A DNA stretch of 64,000 nucleotides from the NCBI GenBank assembly GCA_965250225.1, contig CBDFNQ010000022.1, positions 1-64,000 on the forward strand, in the 5' to 3' direction. Source of the stretch: CBDEUK01 sp965250225. GTDB lineage: Bacteria > Pseudomonadota > Gammaproteobacteria > Eutrophobiales > Eutrophobiaceae. Numbering within the stretch: position 1 is the first letter of the stretch; every line of letters begins with the position of its first letter. The notes under the pieces were generated by a model. That model searched no databases. It saw only the letters and a program-made list of their open reading frames with translations, and was not told the origin of the DNA. Made by a program: the position numbers and the translations under genes. Shown here piece after piece: positions 45,592 through 55,168 of the stretch.

Positions 45592-47318
45592 CAGTGCACC
45601 GCCTCAGCAATTTTTTCAACACCAGCAACTAATGGTGTATTGACTCCAGGGATATTATCCGGCGACAGATTCAATATACGTAACGCCCCATCCATTACAC
45701 GAGAGAAAACCGGTGCCGCTACTTGACCACCATAATATTGTCCAAGCTGAGGCTCATCGATCATAATTATCAAAACCAGCCGCGGGTCACTGGCTGGAGC
45801 CATGCCAGCAAATAAGGAAAGGTAACGATTTTCTGCATAACCACCGCGTATAGATTTATGCACCGTTCCAGTCTTGCCAGCAACTCGATAACCTACGACC
45901 GCTGCTAGACGTCCTGTCCCTCCTGGTTTCACAACAGCCTCCATCATTGTACGAACCTGTTGAGCTACCTCTGGTGACATTGCTCTGGTAGCAGAGATGG
46001 TGCCGCTGACCTTGGTAAAAGAAACGGGCAAAACCAGACCATCAGCAGCAATCACACTATAAGCCTGTGCAAGCTGTAATGCGGTGACGGACAAACCATA
46101 TCCAAATGACAGCGTTGCCAACTCAACTTCCGACCAGTTGTTATAACCATCAAGCCGACCACTTGACTCTCCAGGAAATCCACTACCGGTTGGTTGACCA
46201 AAACCAATTTTAGAAAGCATTTTCCATAGAAACTCTGGCTCAAGTGATAAAGCAATCTTTGAAGCACCGACATTACTGGATTTTTGTATTACTGTAGGCA
46301 CATCAATCTCGCCATAATTTTTACTATCACGAATGGTATGACCACTCACTTGATAATAGCCCGGTGCTGTATCTATCAATGAGGATAAGTTGTATTGCCC
46401 TGACTCAAGTGCAGTCGCAATAGTAAATGGTTTCATTGTTGAACCAGGTTCAAACACATCAGTAATCGTACGATTACGAAAATGATCACTTTTAAGACCA
46501 CTGCGATTATTCGGATTGTATGAAGGCTGACTCACCATCGCGACAACTTCACCGTTCCTGGTATCAAGCATGACCAACGAAGCTGACTTTGCCTTATGAT
46601 GTTTGACCGCTGCTTTTAATTCACGATAGGCAAGATATTGAATACGTCGATCAATACTGAGTTGTAAATCCTTACCATTCGCTGCCGGCTCGATACTTTC
46701 TATATTTTGAATCACACGGCCAAGTCGATCTTTCAAGACACGTTTTTTCCCGTCTGTACCCTGTAACCATTCGTCATAGGCCAGTTCAAGTCCTTCCTGC
46801 CCCTGGTCATCAATATTCGTGAAACCGACCATATGTGCAGTGACTTCACTAGCAGGGTAATAACGACGATATTCACGTTGCCGATAAACACCGGATAAAT
46901 TAAGCGCCATGATCTGTTCGTCCACTTCTGGAGTGACATGTCGTTTCAGATAAACAAATTTACGTCCAGTACGTTCCTTCAACAATCGCTTCAGAGAAAC
47001 AGTTTTCATCTCTAATAACTCAGCAAGTTTTTTCAGATCCGAACCTGATTGTAATAATTCACTCGGCATCGTCCAGATTGAAAAAACGGGCGTGCTAATG
47101 GCAAGTGGTTCGCCGTTTCTATCAGTAATCATGCCTCTGTGCGCAGGGATTGTAACTATCCGTACCGAACGCGCATCACCATGATCACGAAGAAAATCCT
47201 TACGTAAAATTTGTAGCTCAATTCCACGCCACATCAAGACACAAACGATAATTCCAAATAAAGTCAAAATCATACCGCGACGAAACGGATAACTGTTGAT
47301 TTTGTTAACATCACTCAT
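45591..47318 (-). CDS. ftsI: Septal transpeptidase FtsI (PBP3)
   Basis: 575 residues. The N-terminal membrane helix lies at about 15-33, followed by a pedestal domain (RGMITDRNGEPLA). The penicillin-binding domain has S293-T-M-K296, S347-S-N349 and the KTG motif in GKTGTVHK. It cross-links septal peptidoglycan with FtsW. Preceded by ftsL with a four-base overlap. Confidence 0.95.
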   Translation of the reverse strand: MSDVNKINSYPFRRGMILTLFGIIVCVLMWRGIELQILRKDFLRDHGDARSVRIVTIPAHRGMITDRNGEPLAISTPVFSIWTMPSELLQSGSDLKKLAELLEMKTVSLKRLLKERTGRKFVYLKRHVTPEVDEQIMALNLSGVYRQREYRRYYPASEVTAHMVGFTNIDDQGQEGLELAYDEWLQGTDGKKRVLKDRLGRVIQNIESIEPAANGKDLQLSIDRRIQYLAYRELKAAVKHHKAKSASLVMLDTRNGEVVAMVSQPSYNPNNRSGLKSDHFRNRTITDVFEPGSTMKPFTIATALESGQYNLSSLIDTAPGYYQVSGHTIRDSKNYGEIDVPTVIQKSSNVGASKIALSLEPEFLWKMLSKIGFGQPTGSGFPGESSGRLDGYNNWSEVELATLSFGYGLSVTALQLAQAYSVIAADGLVLPVSFTKVSGTISATRAMSPEVAQQVRTMMEAVVKPGGTGRLAAVVGYRVAGKTGTVHKSIRGGYAENRYLSLFAGMAPASDPRLVLIIMIDEPQLGQYYGGQVAAPVFSRVMDGALRILNLSPDNIPGVNTPLVAGVEKIAEAVH

Positions 47319-47578
47319 TGTGCAACGACCACTTTGCTGTTGATATCTGGTGTTTTCATTTCCAGTTTGGATCGGGCGACATCCTCAACACGACCATCTG
47401 TTGCCCAGGTGCTTTGTTCGAGTTGCAACCTTCCCCATTCTTCATTTAACTCATCACGTTCTTTTTCTAGCGCCTGGATTTCTACAAATAATTTCCTCGA
47501 CTCATGCTGTGCAACAACAATTTGTATTGCTGTTAAAAAAACAGCCGCTAATAAAATACAAAAGATGAAAGGTTTCAC
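47315..47578 (-). CDS. ftsL: Cell division protein FtsL
   Basis: 87 residues with a GTG start that overlaps the rsmH stop (TAGTG). It has one membrane helix (about 4-23) followed by a leucine-zipper-like coiled coil (LFVEIQALEKERDELNEEWG) and the short LEQSTWATDGRVEDVARSKL-type tail. It forms the FtsQLB complex that activates FtsWI. Assignment is supported strongly by position. Confidence 0.9.
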   Translation of the reverse strand: MKPFIFCILLAAVFLTAIQIVVAQHESRKLFVEIQALEKERDELNEEWGRLQLEQSTWATDGRVEDVARSKLEMKTPDINSKVVVAQ

Positions 47579-48514
47579 TATAATTTCTCCGCAATACGTA
47601 ACACTGCACTACGTGATCTTGGATTGTTTTCTATCTCATTATTTGATGGTTTAACTTTTTTTACGATAATCTTTAAACGTGGGACTAACTGACCCTGTGC
47701 AATGGGTAAGGCCGAAGGAAATGGATCGCCTTTTACTTCTTCGCGAATAAAACGTTTTACAATACGATCTTCAAGAGAATGAAAACTGATGATTGCCAGG
47801 CGTCCACCAGGAGCGAGAACATCGACAACTCGATCCATCGTCTCGGTCAATTCATCGAGTTCCCGATTAATATAGATACGTATCGCCTGAAAAGTACGGG
47901 TAGCAGGATGTTTTTTCTTTTTCCTGAGTTGGAACAACTTTCTTTATTATTGCAGCCAAAAGCCCAGTAGAATTCAGAGCGATTTGCTGACGTGCAGATA
48001 CGATTGCCCTGGCGATTCGGTTTGCGTAACGTTCCTCGCCATAATTACTGATAACATTTGCGATTTGTTTTTCTGATGCGTTGCTCAACCATTTTTCAGC
48101 GGTCACTCCACGTTCACGATCCATACGCATATCAAGCGGGCCATTTTTCATAAAGCTAAAACCCCTCTTTGGATCATCAAGCTGCGGCGATGAAACACCC
48201 AGGTCAAATAACACGCCATTGACCTTGGGATAAAAACCGAGTTTCTTGACCAAACTTTTTAACTCGTGAAAAGAACAATGTTCGAGATGTACACGCGGAT
48301 CATTTCGAAAATGCTCCGCAGCACTATCGATCGCTTCTTTGTCCTGATCAATTGCTAGCAAACGACCTTTCTCACTTAAATGTTGTAAAATCATCGAACT
48401 GTGACCACCTCGACCATAGGTACAATCCACGTAGATCCCATCAGGCACAATCGCCAATCCTTCTTGCACTTCTTCTAACAATACCGGTGTGTGACTATAA
48501 GACTTTGAGTTCAT
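47578..48514 (-). CDS. rsmH: 16S rRNA m4C1402 methyltransferase RsmH, frameshifted
   Basis: The N-terminal part has SHTPVLLEEVQEGL, YVDCTYGRGGHSSMIL (SAM site), LLAIDQDKEAI and FDLGVSSPQLDDPKRGFSF. The C-terminal part, HPATRTFQAIRIYINRELDEL onward, lies in another frame. The break is at a T6 run (47911-47916; A6 in coding sense). Removing one base joins KEK to HPATRTF and gives about 311 residues. RsmH N4-methylates C1402 of 16S rRNA. Second gene of the dcw cluster. Confidence 0.9.
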
Positions 48515-48530
48515 ACAGACACGTGAGCCT

Positions 48531-48990
48531 TTACAAAGAAAGTGACTTTAGCCTTTCTGAAGGCTCACTATCTTCATTGCCGAGTTCACTCAGCCATTGA
48601 TCTCTTTGTTCATTCCAGGATATTTCGTCCCAGATCTCAAATTTGTTACCCTGACCGAGGATCACTGCCTGCTTGCCAATGTTCGAATATTCACGTAATT
48701 CCTGTGACAGAAGGATGCGTCCCTGTGTATCCAAATGGCAGTCAGTGGCATAACCCCGCATCATTTGCTTGGCTCGTCGAGATTGCTTATCGAAATCCGA
48801 CAACTCAGCCAGTTTGCTCTCAATGATTTCCCATTCTGGAAGTGGATAAAGCCAGAGCGATCGATCCAGAGGATTTAGTGTAAGTACTAAACTCACCTTC
48901 AGCAAGGACGTGCAGACGCTCGCGGTAACGACTTGGGATTGCCAGTCGCCCCTTGTTATCGACACTTAATGTTGTGAACCCTCGAAACAC
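48531..48990 (-). CDS. mraZ: Transcriptional regulator MraZ, frameshifted
   Basis: The start is GTG 48988-48990 with GGAG 9 bases upstream, giving FRGFTTLSVDNKGRLAIPSR. The frame breaks after LAEGE at an AAA (48889-48891; TTT in coding sense). One base less reads AEGELVLTLNPLDRSLWLYPLPEW, equal in length to E. coli MraZ here. The second half carries GYATDCHLDTQGRILLSQEL and GQGNKFEIWDE. Two SpoVT/AbrB-like domains are thus complete, about 152 residues in all. MraZ represses its own operon through the boxes just upstream. Confidence 0.9.
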
Positions 48991-49015
48991 AAAAACACTC
49001 CACTGAATACAAATT

Positions 49016-49040
49016 ACCCACAATTACCCACAATTACCCA
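49016..49040 (-). promoter_or_regulatory. Three MraZ operator boxes
   Basis: On the minus strand TGGGT occurs three times (49036-49040, 49026-49030, 49016-49020), each pair separated by the same five bases AATTG. This is the known TGGGN-N5 direct-repeat operator of MraZ. The boxes start just after the likely transcription start and end 25 bases before the mraZ GTG. Confidence 0.9.
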
Positions 49041-49048
49041 CCTTTTGA

Positions 49049-49077
49049 ACTATAGGTATTTGCGTATCTAGGGTCAA
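49049..49077 (-). promoter_or_regulatory. Promoter of the dcw cluster
   Basis: On the minus strand TTGACC (49072-49077), exactly 17 bases, then TATAGT (49049-49054). This is a near-consensus sigma-70 promoter whose start point would fall at the first MraZ box. Confidence 0.8.
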
Positions 49078-49272
49078 GCAGACTTTGTGTTTTTGTGACT
49101 GAAATCTGTCTTATTTAACAGATACTTATGATGATAAAGAGGGTGAAATTTCCAGGTAACAACATACTCAGCAATGATAACTTATTTTGATTCAGAAGCT
49201 TATATATGAAACCTAATGTATTTTGATAAATATTAAATAAAATACCTCTTCCATGGTATATCGTAAGAAATA

Positions 49273-50487
49273 TTATTTCGTCGCCATGTATTTTTTGACT
49301 GACTCAATCCGTTTCAGGCGGATCTGCCTGGCAATCTCTTTACCGCCGAGCCCCTGATCGGCAATTTCTCGGGAATTCACCTGATTAGCAGCCTCTAACA
49401 TAGCTAGAAAATAGCCCGCTTGCGGATAATCCTCATTTTCTTTACCACTACGGCCACGGGCATCCGCTTCGCAGGCAATGAGAAATTGCTGAAAGCGATC
49501 TGGCCGACGAAAAACGTCCATTTCCTCGAGTTTTTTGACAATGGTTTCGGCCTTCATCTCAGCTACTCGATGACAGATCAGATGATATCGAGACACCATC
49601 ACCGCCAATTGACGATAACGATTTGGGATCTTGTAGCGCTCGCACAGCGATTCTATCAAGGCGACCCCTACTTCCTCATGGCCATGATGCTTCGGCCAGG
49701 ATTCCTCGGGCGTTACACCCTTGCCCAAGTCGTGTACCAGAGCTGAAAAGCGAATTTCAACATCCTCTGTCAATCGGCTAGCCTGATTCAGTGTCATCAG
49801 AGTGTGCAGACCCGTATCAATCTCCGGGTGATACTCCCGAGTTTGTGGCACGCCAAATAAGCATTCAATTTCTGGAAATAACACCGCCAATGCATTGCAG
49901 GCACGTAACACCATCAGAAAACGCGTTGGATATTTTCCTGCCAGAGCCCGTTCGAGCTCTGACCAAACCCGTTCAGAAACAAGTGTTGATAATTCGCCCG
50001 AGGCAGTGAGCTCACGCATTAAGGCCATGGTTTCTGGTGTCACTTTAAAACCAAATCTGGCAGCAAATCGTGCCACTCGGAGTACACGTAAGGGGTCTTC
50101 TAAAAAAGCCGGTGAAACATGACGCAAAAGACCGTTCTTCAAATCATCCCGTCCACCATAGGGATCGATCAGATTACCCTGATCATCCATCGCGATCGCA
50201 TTGATGGTTAAATCGCGACGTTTAAGATCGTCTTCCAGTGTCACTTCCTTGCTAGTATGAAACTTGAAGCCTTTATATCCTTCAGCGGTTTTGCGTTCAG
50301 TACGTGCCAGGGCATATTCTTCGTGTGTGTCCGGATGCAAAAAAACCGGGAAGTCTTTCCCAACGGCCTTGTAACCTTTCTCCAGCATCTCTCCCTCGCT
50401 GGCCCCGACCACCACCCAGTCACGATCTTTTTGTGGCAAGCCTAAAAGCTCATCTCTGACCGCCCCACCGACTTTATATATTTTCAT
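49273..50487 (-). CDS. cca: Multifunctional CCA-adding enzyme (tRNA nucleotidyltransferase with HD domain)
   Basis: 404 residues. The class II nucleotidyltransferase head has VGGAVRDELLGLPQKDRDWVVVG with the catalytic Asp pair DRD, then RRDLTINAIA and DPLRVLRVARFAARF. The C-terminal HD domain (LHTLMTLNQASR...FSALVHDLGKG) gives the phosphatase and phosphodiesterase activities known for E. coli Cca. It repairs and adds the CCA end of tRNAs. It stands between the dcw promoter and slt; the 230 bases on the dcw side hold only that promoter. Confidence 0.94.
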   Translation of the reverse strand: MKIYKVGGAVRDELLGLPQKDRDWVVVGASEGEMLEKGYKAVGKDFPVFLHPDTHEEYALARTERKTAEGYKGFKFHTSKEVTLEDDLKRRDLTINAIAMDDQGNLIDPYGGRDDLKNGLLRHVSPAFLEDPLRVLRVARFAARFGFKVTPETMALMRELTASGELSTLVSERVWSELERALAGKYPTRFLMVLRACNALAVLFPEIECLFGVPQTREYHPEIDTGLHTLMTLNQASRLTEDVEIRFSALVHDLGKGVTPEESWPKHHGHEEVGVALIESLCERYKIPNRYRQLAVMVSRYHLICHRVAEMKAETIVKKLEEMDVFRRPDRFQQFLIACEADARGRSGKENEDYPQAGYFLAMLEAANQVNSREIADQGLGGKEIARQIRLKRIESVKKYMATK

Positions 50488-50535
50488 AGAATATGTAATG
50501 CATGATGATTCGAAAAATACCCAATCAAACAGGAT

Positions 50536-52533
50536 TTAATTCAAAGAAACCACTTCTCCTTTACAGGCCAATGTAGAGGCCACATTCCCCTGTGCATTCC
50601 TCGCATAGACATTCGACATCCTGTTACTAATCGGTACAATTTCCTGATTCATTCTCCAGTCATAAATACTTGCATAATAAAGGACACGTTTTACATAACG
50701 ACGTGTTTCCAGAAAGGGGATCTGTTCAATCCATACATCAGCCTCAACACAACCCTGTTTTGGTAACCATGTATTCACTCTGTGAGGTCCTGCATTATAA
50801 GCAGCCGTTGCCAGGATCATGTTGCCATTAAACCGATCAAGCATTTGTTTTAAATAGGCACTACCAATCGGAATATTTTTTTCAGCTTCTAATAACATAT
50901 TGGAATTAAAATGTTTCCAGCCAATTTTTTTAGCCGTCATTTTACCTGTCCTGGGCATGACTTGCATCAATCCCAACGCACCTGCCCCTGATCGAGCCGT
51001 TTCAACAAAGGCACTCTCTGTTCGAACCAGCGCATAGATCCAGGAAAGATCCAGCTGGTGTTTCGTACCATACCATTTCAATTCTTTTTCAAACGCAAGC
51101 GGGAAACGTAACTCAAGATCATCGTATAGCTTGCCATAACCCAGTGTGACAATAACCCGATCATTCCAGTCCCATTCGCTCGCTAGTAATGCAGCCATTT
51201 GAAGTTGTTCATGATCCAGGTGTTGTATTAATAACTGCCATTCTCTCTTAGCCAGATAAGGTTCATCCAAAACCAACAATTCCTTAGCACGTTGTACTGC
51301 TGGTATTGTTACAAATTCATTTCGAACAGTCTCTCTGACAGTTGTTGCTAAATGATTAATGCCATACTTTTCCTGCAGTTGATCTGCTGCAATAAATCCA
51401 TAAAAATCACGTGTGTTTACGATCTGTCCCAGAGCTTGCTTAGCCTCAAATTCATGGCCAGTTGCAATGAGCGCTTTGGCTTTCCAGTAATACCAGGGGT
51501 TCCTGATCGATTCTTCATCAGGAGGAACACTATCCAGCCATTTCAGCAACTGCGACCAATTTTCATTTTTCAATGCTATTGTAAGTCGTGATAAAAACAC
51601 ATCCTTATCGATATATTCTGCAGGAATAGCGTCTAATAATTTCACACTGTCTGGATGCTCATCACTGACCGCTCGTAGTGCAATAATTCGTTCTATCTCT
51701 GCAATTTCATCATCCTTGAATTGATAATTTTTTTTGATAGAAGGCCATCGATTGATCACTTCAGACACATGGCGTTTTGCCAGACGTTTTATTCCGCTGA
51801 GTATGATCTCTCGCGAGTAATGATTATCTTCAGAAGACAGCCTAGACAATTCTTTCGATGGAGACTGGTGCATGTTTACCCAGTGTTTTTGCCAAATTGT
51901 TAACTCGGGTTTTAGCCTGCGACCCAGATAGTTTGCCAATCGAACATTACCCTCTTGCATGACCATACGAATCCGTTGCCAGACAAGTTCATCATTCATA
52001 AAATGACTGTTGTATAATAATTCAAACGCTGGATCACATTCAGCAGGCAATGATTTTCCGGCTAACCATTGATCCCTGATATCCTGCAATAAATTTTGAG
52101 TTAACCCCACATTGATACGCGCCTGCAATTCCAGGCAACGTAACTTAGTATCTTTCTGGCTAACATAGTTATCAAGATAACTCTGCCAACGATGTTGTTT
52201 CGCCATCAACTTAAGCCAACGTTGGCGTAAATCATTCGCGTTAGGAAAGTCCGCGTAACGCGTCAAAAAATCATTGGCCTCACTTTCAGTAATAGAACTC
52301 AATCGATCCTTCATATATTGATATTTAAGATAGGGGTGCAGCGGATAATCTTTCAGCTGTTTTTCCAGTCTATGATATTCACTAAATTTGCCTTTCTTAA
52401 GCGCGTTCATAGCCTCTTTGTAATGCTGACGTTGCATCTGAATATTCGCATCAGCAGAGACAGGATTGCTGCTTGCGTAAACACAAAACAGCAGGAGAGA
52501 GATAAACGGCTTAAGATAATAACTAGAAAACAT
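50536..52533 (-). CDS. slt: Soluble lytic murein transglycosylase
   Basis: About 665 residues from ATG 52533. An N-terminal signal peptide (FISLLLFCVYASSNPVSA) directs it to the periplasm. The long alpha-helical superhelix (about 40-470) forms the ring-shaped body. The C-terminal SLT domain has the catalytic Glu in VRTESAF and the motifs GALGLMQVMPRTG and ATAAYNAGPHRVNTWL. It cuts glycan strands to 1,6-anhydro muropeptides. Divergent from the TauE-like gene with a gap of about 200 bases containing no obvious gene. Confidence 0.93.
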   Translation of the reverse strand: MFSSYYLKPFISLLLFCVYASSNPVSADANIQMQRQHYKEAMNALKKGKFSEYHRLEKQLKDYPLHPYLKYQYMKDRLSSITESEANDFLTRYADFPNANDLRQRWLKLMAKQHRWQSYLDNYVSQKDTKLRCLELQARINVGLTQNLLQDIRDQWLAGKSLPAECDPAFELLYNSHFMNDELVWQRIRMVMQEGNVRLANYLGRRLKPELTIWQKHWVNMHQSPSKELSRLSSEDNHYSREIILSGIKRLAKRHVSEVINRWPSIKKNYQFKDDEIAEIERIIALRAVSDEHPDSVKLLDAIPAEYIDKDVFLSRLTIALKNENWSQLLKWLDSVPPDEESIRNPWYYWKAKALIATGHEFEAKQALGQIVNTRDFYGFIAADQLQEKYGINHLATTVRETVRNEFVTIPAVQRAKELLVLDEPYLAKREWQLLIQHLDHEQLQMAALLASEWDWNDRVIVTLGYGKLYDDLELRFPLAFEKELKWYGTKHQLDLSWIYALVRTESAFVETARSGAGALGLMQVMPRTGKMTAKKIGWKHFNSNMLLEAEKNIPIGSAYLKQMLDRFNGNMILATAAYNAGPHRVNTWLPKQGCVEADVWIEQIPFLETRRYVKRVLYYASIYDWRMNQEIVPISNRMSNVYARNAQGNVASTLACKGEVVSLN

Positions 52534-52737
52534 GATCAAAATATCGGCATTGGATTACCACGAAAGAAGATAGCAACGAGATTTTCCAGTTTTCCACAAC
52601 ATTAGCAAGTTAAATCATCCCATAGAATTCAAAACAGTCAGAAACCAAAAATCACCAATAATGATACGTTTCATCCGCAGGCATGTGTAAAATACAGACA
52701 AATCCAGTTATCGAGAACCGTCAATAATTTTTTTGCT

Positions 52738-53535
52738 ATGGAATTTATCAACGTTTACTTTTTTGCCTACTGCTTGCTTGGTATTGCAGCTGGTTTGATA
52801 GGTGGAGCACTCGGCCTGGGTGGAGGTATTGTCATTGTGCCAGCGTTGTATTTTCTGTTTAGCTGGCAAAACCTGCCAGCTGACATCATTATGCAAATGG
52901 CTGTCAGTACCTCACTCGCCACAATTGTCTTCACATCACTATCTGCCAGCTATGCCCATCATAAACGAGAGGCGGTGTTGTGGCAGACCACCTGGATGTT
53001 AATCCCAGGGATCTTTGTGGGTGCGATCATAGGTGCAAATATTGCTGATGCTTTACCAAGTGACACTCTGCGCATAAGCTTTGGCATATTTGAAATTCTG
53101 GTTGCCATTCAAATAGGGTTTCATTTAAGACCCAAAGCCCAACATTCATTACCTGAACGTGGTGGTTTGTTCGTCACAGGAACTCTCATTGGAAGCCTTT
53201 CTACCATACTGGGGATCGGTGGCGGAACGATCACAGTACCTTTTTTATTATGGTGCAATGTAAGCATTCGTCATGCCGTCGGCACTTCTTCGGCCTGTGG
53301 TTTACCCATTGCTTTGGTAGGGGTTGTATCGATGATAATCATCGGCTGGAGTCACGAAGAACTCCCCAAACTCAGCCTGGGTTATGTGTATTTACCGGCG
53401 GCATTGGGCATCACCATTACCAGTATGTTATTTGCTCCAATTGGCGCAAAGATTGCCCATAGTTTACCCACACCAACATTACAAAAAATGTTTGCTGTGA
53501 TCGCCCTGATTGCTGGCCTGAACATATTGAGCTAA
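52738..53535 (+). CDS. TauE/SafE-family membrane permease (UPF0721)
   Basis: 265 residues with about eight hydrophobic segments. The two family repeats start LLGIAAGLIGGALGLGGGIVIVP and GTLIGSLSTILGIGGGTITVP (short glycine-rich loops). The TauE/SafE family is linked to export or uptake of sulfite, sulfoacetate and other anions. No sulfur gene is adjacent, so the substrate cannot be stated. It is followed by yqgE after 69 bases. Confidence 0.88.
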   Translation: MEFINVYFFAYCLLGIAAGLIGGALGLGGGIVIVPALYFLFSWQNLPADIIMQMAVSTSLATIVFTSLSASYAHHKREAVLWQTTWMLIPGIFVGAIIGANIADALPSDTLRISFGIFEILVAIQIGFHLRPKAQHSLPERGGLFVTGTLIGSLSTILGIGGGTITVPFLLWCNVSIRHAVGTSSACGLPIALVGVVSMIIIGWSHEELPKLSLGYVYLPAALGITITSMLFAPIGAKIAHSLPTPTLQKMFAVIALIAGLNILS

Positions 53536-53604
53536 TTCATCTAACAATTCTGTAAAAATTCATCAACAAATTAGCACCACACACTTGTGATTTTTGCTCA
53601 CAAA

Positions 53605-54180
53605 ATGAATACTAGAGCTATGCAGTACTCGAATCTCACGGATCATTTTTTGATAGCCATGCCCAGCCTTGGTGACCCTAACTTTCATAAAACTGTTACC
53701 TACATTTGCGAGCACAATGAAGAAGGCGCGATGGGTATCACCATCAACCGGCCCACGAATATGTACCTCAGTGAAGTACTCTCGCAGATGAAGCTTGAAA
53801 TACATAATCCATCCGCCGAAAAAACTCTCGTGTTTAATGGTGGCCCTGTACAAACCGATCGTGGCTTTGTTTTGCATGGACATGACTATGATGGTGATTC
53901 ATCCCTGTCTGTTAACGAACAAATTAAAATGACCACTTCGAAAGATGTTCTCGAAGCCATTGCCAAAGACGAAGGTCCAAAAGAGTTATTCGTAGCACTA
54001 GGTTATGCAGGATGGTCTCCTGGACAACTCGAAGATGAGATCCGTCTGAACGTCTGGCTTAATGGGCCAGCTAACAGTGACATTATTTTTCAAACACCAA
54101 TTGAGGAGCGCTGGCAATCCGCAGCAGCCTTGCTGGGAGTTGAGATTGATAACATCAGTTCAGACATAGGCCACGCGTGA
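53605..54180 (+). CDS. yqgE: YqgE/AlgH-family protein (UPF0301, DUF179)
   Basis: About 191 residues from ATG 53605; ATG 53620 is an alternative and a GTG at 53587 would be longer. Family motifs are HFLIAMPSLGDPNF, YICEHNEEGAMGITINRP, FNGGPVQTDRGFVLH and LGYAGWSPGQLEDEI. The function is unknown; Pseudomonas AlgH has been linked to alginate control. It is coupled to ruvX through GTGA, a pairing kept in most gammaproteobacteria. Confidence 0.9.
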   Translation: MNTRAMQYSNLTDHFLIAMPSLGDPNFHKTVTYICEHNEEGAMGITINRPTNMYLSEVLSQMKLEIHNPSAEKTLVFNGGPVQTDRGFVLHGHDYDGDSSLSVNEQIKMTTSKDVLEAIAKDEGPKELFVALGYAGWSPGQLEDEIRLNVWLNGPANSDIIFQTPIEERWQSAAALLGVEIDNISSDIGHA

Positions 54181-54569
54181 GCGAACAAACTCTGCTCGGT
54201 TTTGATTTTGGCGAATGGAAAATCGGCGTTGCAGTAGGCCAAACTCGCACTGCAACTGCAACCGCCTTGCATATATTAAAATCCCATAATAAAAAACCAG
54301 ATTGGGAAAGTATTTCAACATTAATACAGGAATGGCAACCCGATGCGCTGGTAGTTGGGGTGCCGTTAACCTTGTACGGCGAAGAACAATTCATGACTAT
54401 CGCTGCTAAACGTTTTGCACGTCAATTGCACGGACGCTATAAATTACCGGTACACGAAGCAGAAGAACGTCTTTCAACAAGAGAGGCACAAAATGAATTG
54501 GGCACAGATAAAAATGTCGATGCCGTAGCTGCACAAATCATTCTCGAAGATTGGTTATCAGAAAAATAA
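54177..54569 (+). CDS. ruvX: Holliday junction resolvase-like / pre-16S rRNA nuclease RuvX (YqgF)
   Basis: 130 residues with a GTG start overlapping the yqgE stop. The RNase H-like fold is shown by LGFDFGEWKIGVAVG, VVGVPLTLYGEE, HEAEERLSTREAQ and, near the end, DAVAAQIILEDWL, holding the acidic residues. YqgF processes the 5' end of 16S rRNA and resembles RuvC. The common DxG motif reads DFGEWKIG here, as expected for the family. Confidence 0.91.
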   Translation: MSEQTLLGFDFGEWKIGVAVGQTRTATATALHILKSHNKKPDWESISTLIQEWQPDALVVGVPLTLYGEEQFMTIAAKRFARQLHGRYKLPVHEAEERLSTREAQNELGTDKNVDAVAAQIILEDWLSEK

Positions 54570-54637
54570 AATCAAACCTGAACTCATGCTAAACTATTTG
54601 TGACTTACCATTTTAGAATACTAGTTATATAAGCAAT

Positions 54638-55138
54638 ATGGCAAAACAAAAAGTCGAACTGAACCTCATCCTCGATAAAATGGCAAAGGATTTAAAATCC
54701 TATGTCACCCTGCATGGGCGTGATAATTTTGTGATCATAGGTATTCACACCGGTGGAGTCTGGGTCGCTAAAGAACTCAATCAACGATTGAAAATTAAAT
54801 CACAATCTGGCGAACTGAATATCGCCTTCTATAGAGATGATTTCAGCCAGATAGGCATGCATCCAACTGTCGAACCATCGAAGTTACCTTTTTCTATCGA
54901 AGACAAACATATTGTCCTGGTAGATGATGTCTTGTATACCGGTCGTACAATTCGAGCAGCCATGAATGAGTTATTTGATTATGGTCGCCCATCATCTATC
55001 AGCCTGGCGGTACTCATCGATCGTAGTGGGCGTGAATTGCCAGTTCAGGCTGACGTGGTGGGAAAAACAATTACACTAAAAGCAACAGAACATGTTAAAC
55101 TCTCTGGCCCAAGCCCACTGAGATTAGTTTTTAAGTAA
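54638..55138 (+). CDS. pyrR: Bifunctional pyr regulator / uracil phosphoribosyltransferase PyrR
   Basis: 166 residues, type I phosphoribosyltransferase fold with the PRPP loop VLVDDVLYTGRTIRAA and IGIHTGGVWVAKEL. In Gram-positive bacteria PyrR is an RNA-binding attenuator. In Pseudomonas-type pyrRBC' operons it is a regulator of pyrimidine genes. I see no clear attenuator hairpin in the 68-base gap before it. pyrB starts 30 bases downstream. Confidence 0.9.
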   Translation: MAKQKVELNLILDKMAKDLKSYVTLHGRDNFVIIGIHTGGVWVAKELNQRLKIKSQSGELNIAFYRDDFSQIGMHPTVEPSKLPFSIEDKHIVLVDDVLYTGRTIRAAMNELFDYGRPSSISLAVLIDRSGRELPVQADVVGKTITLKATEHVKLSGPSPLRLVFK

Positions 55139-55168
55139 GGTTGGTTTTTTAAACATTAATGACCGCGA

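Noticed and set aside
48820..49023. Separate 67-codon gene overlapping mraZ
   Set aside because: It is the N-terminal part of MraZ in the first frame before the frameshift, with an over-extended start.
49011..49041. Three tandem AATTACCCAC repeats that look like iterons or a mini CRISPR
   Set aside because: They are 10-bp periodic and equal the TGGGT-N5 MraZ operator in the right place before mraZ.
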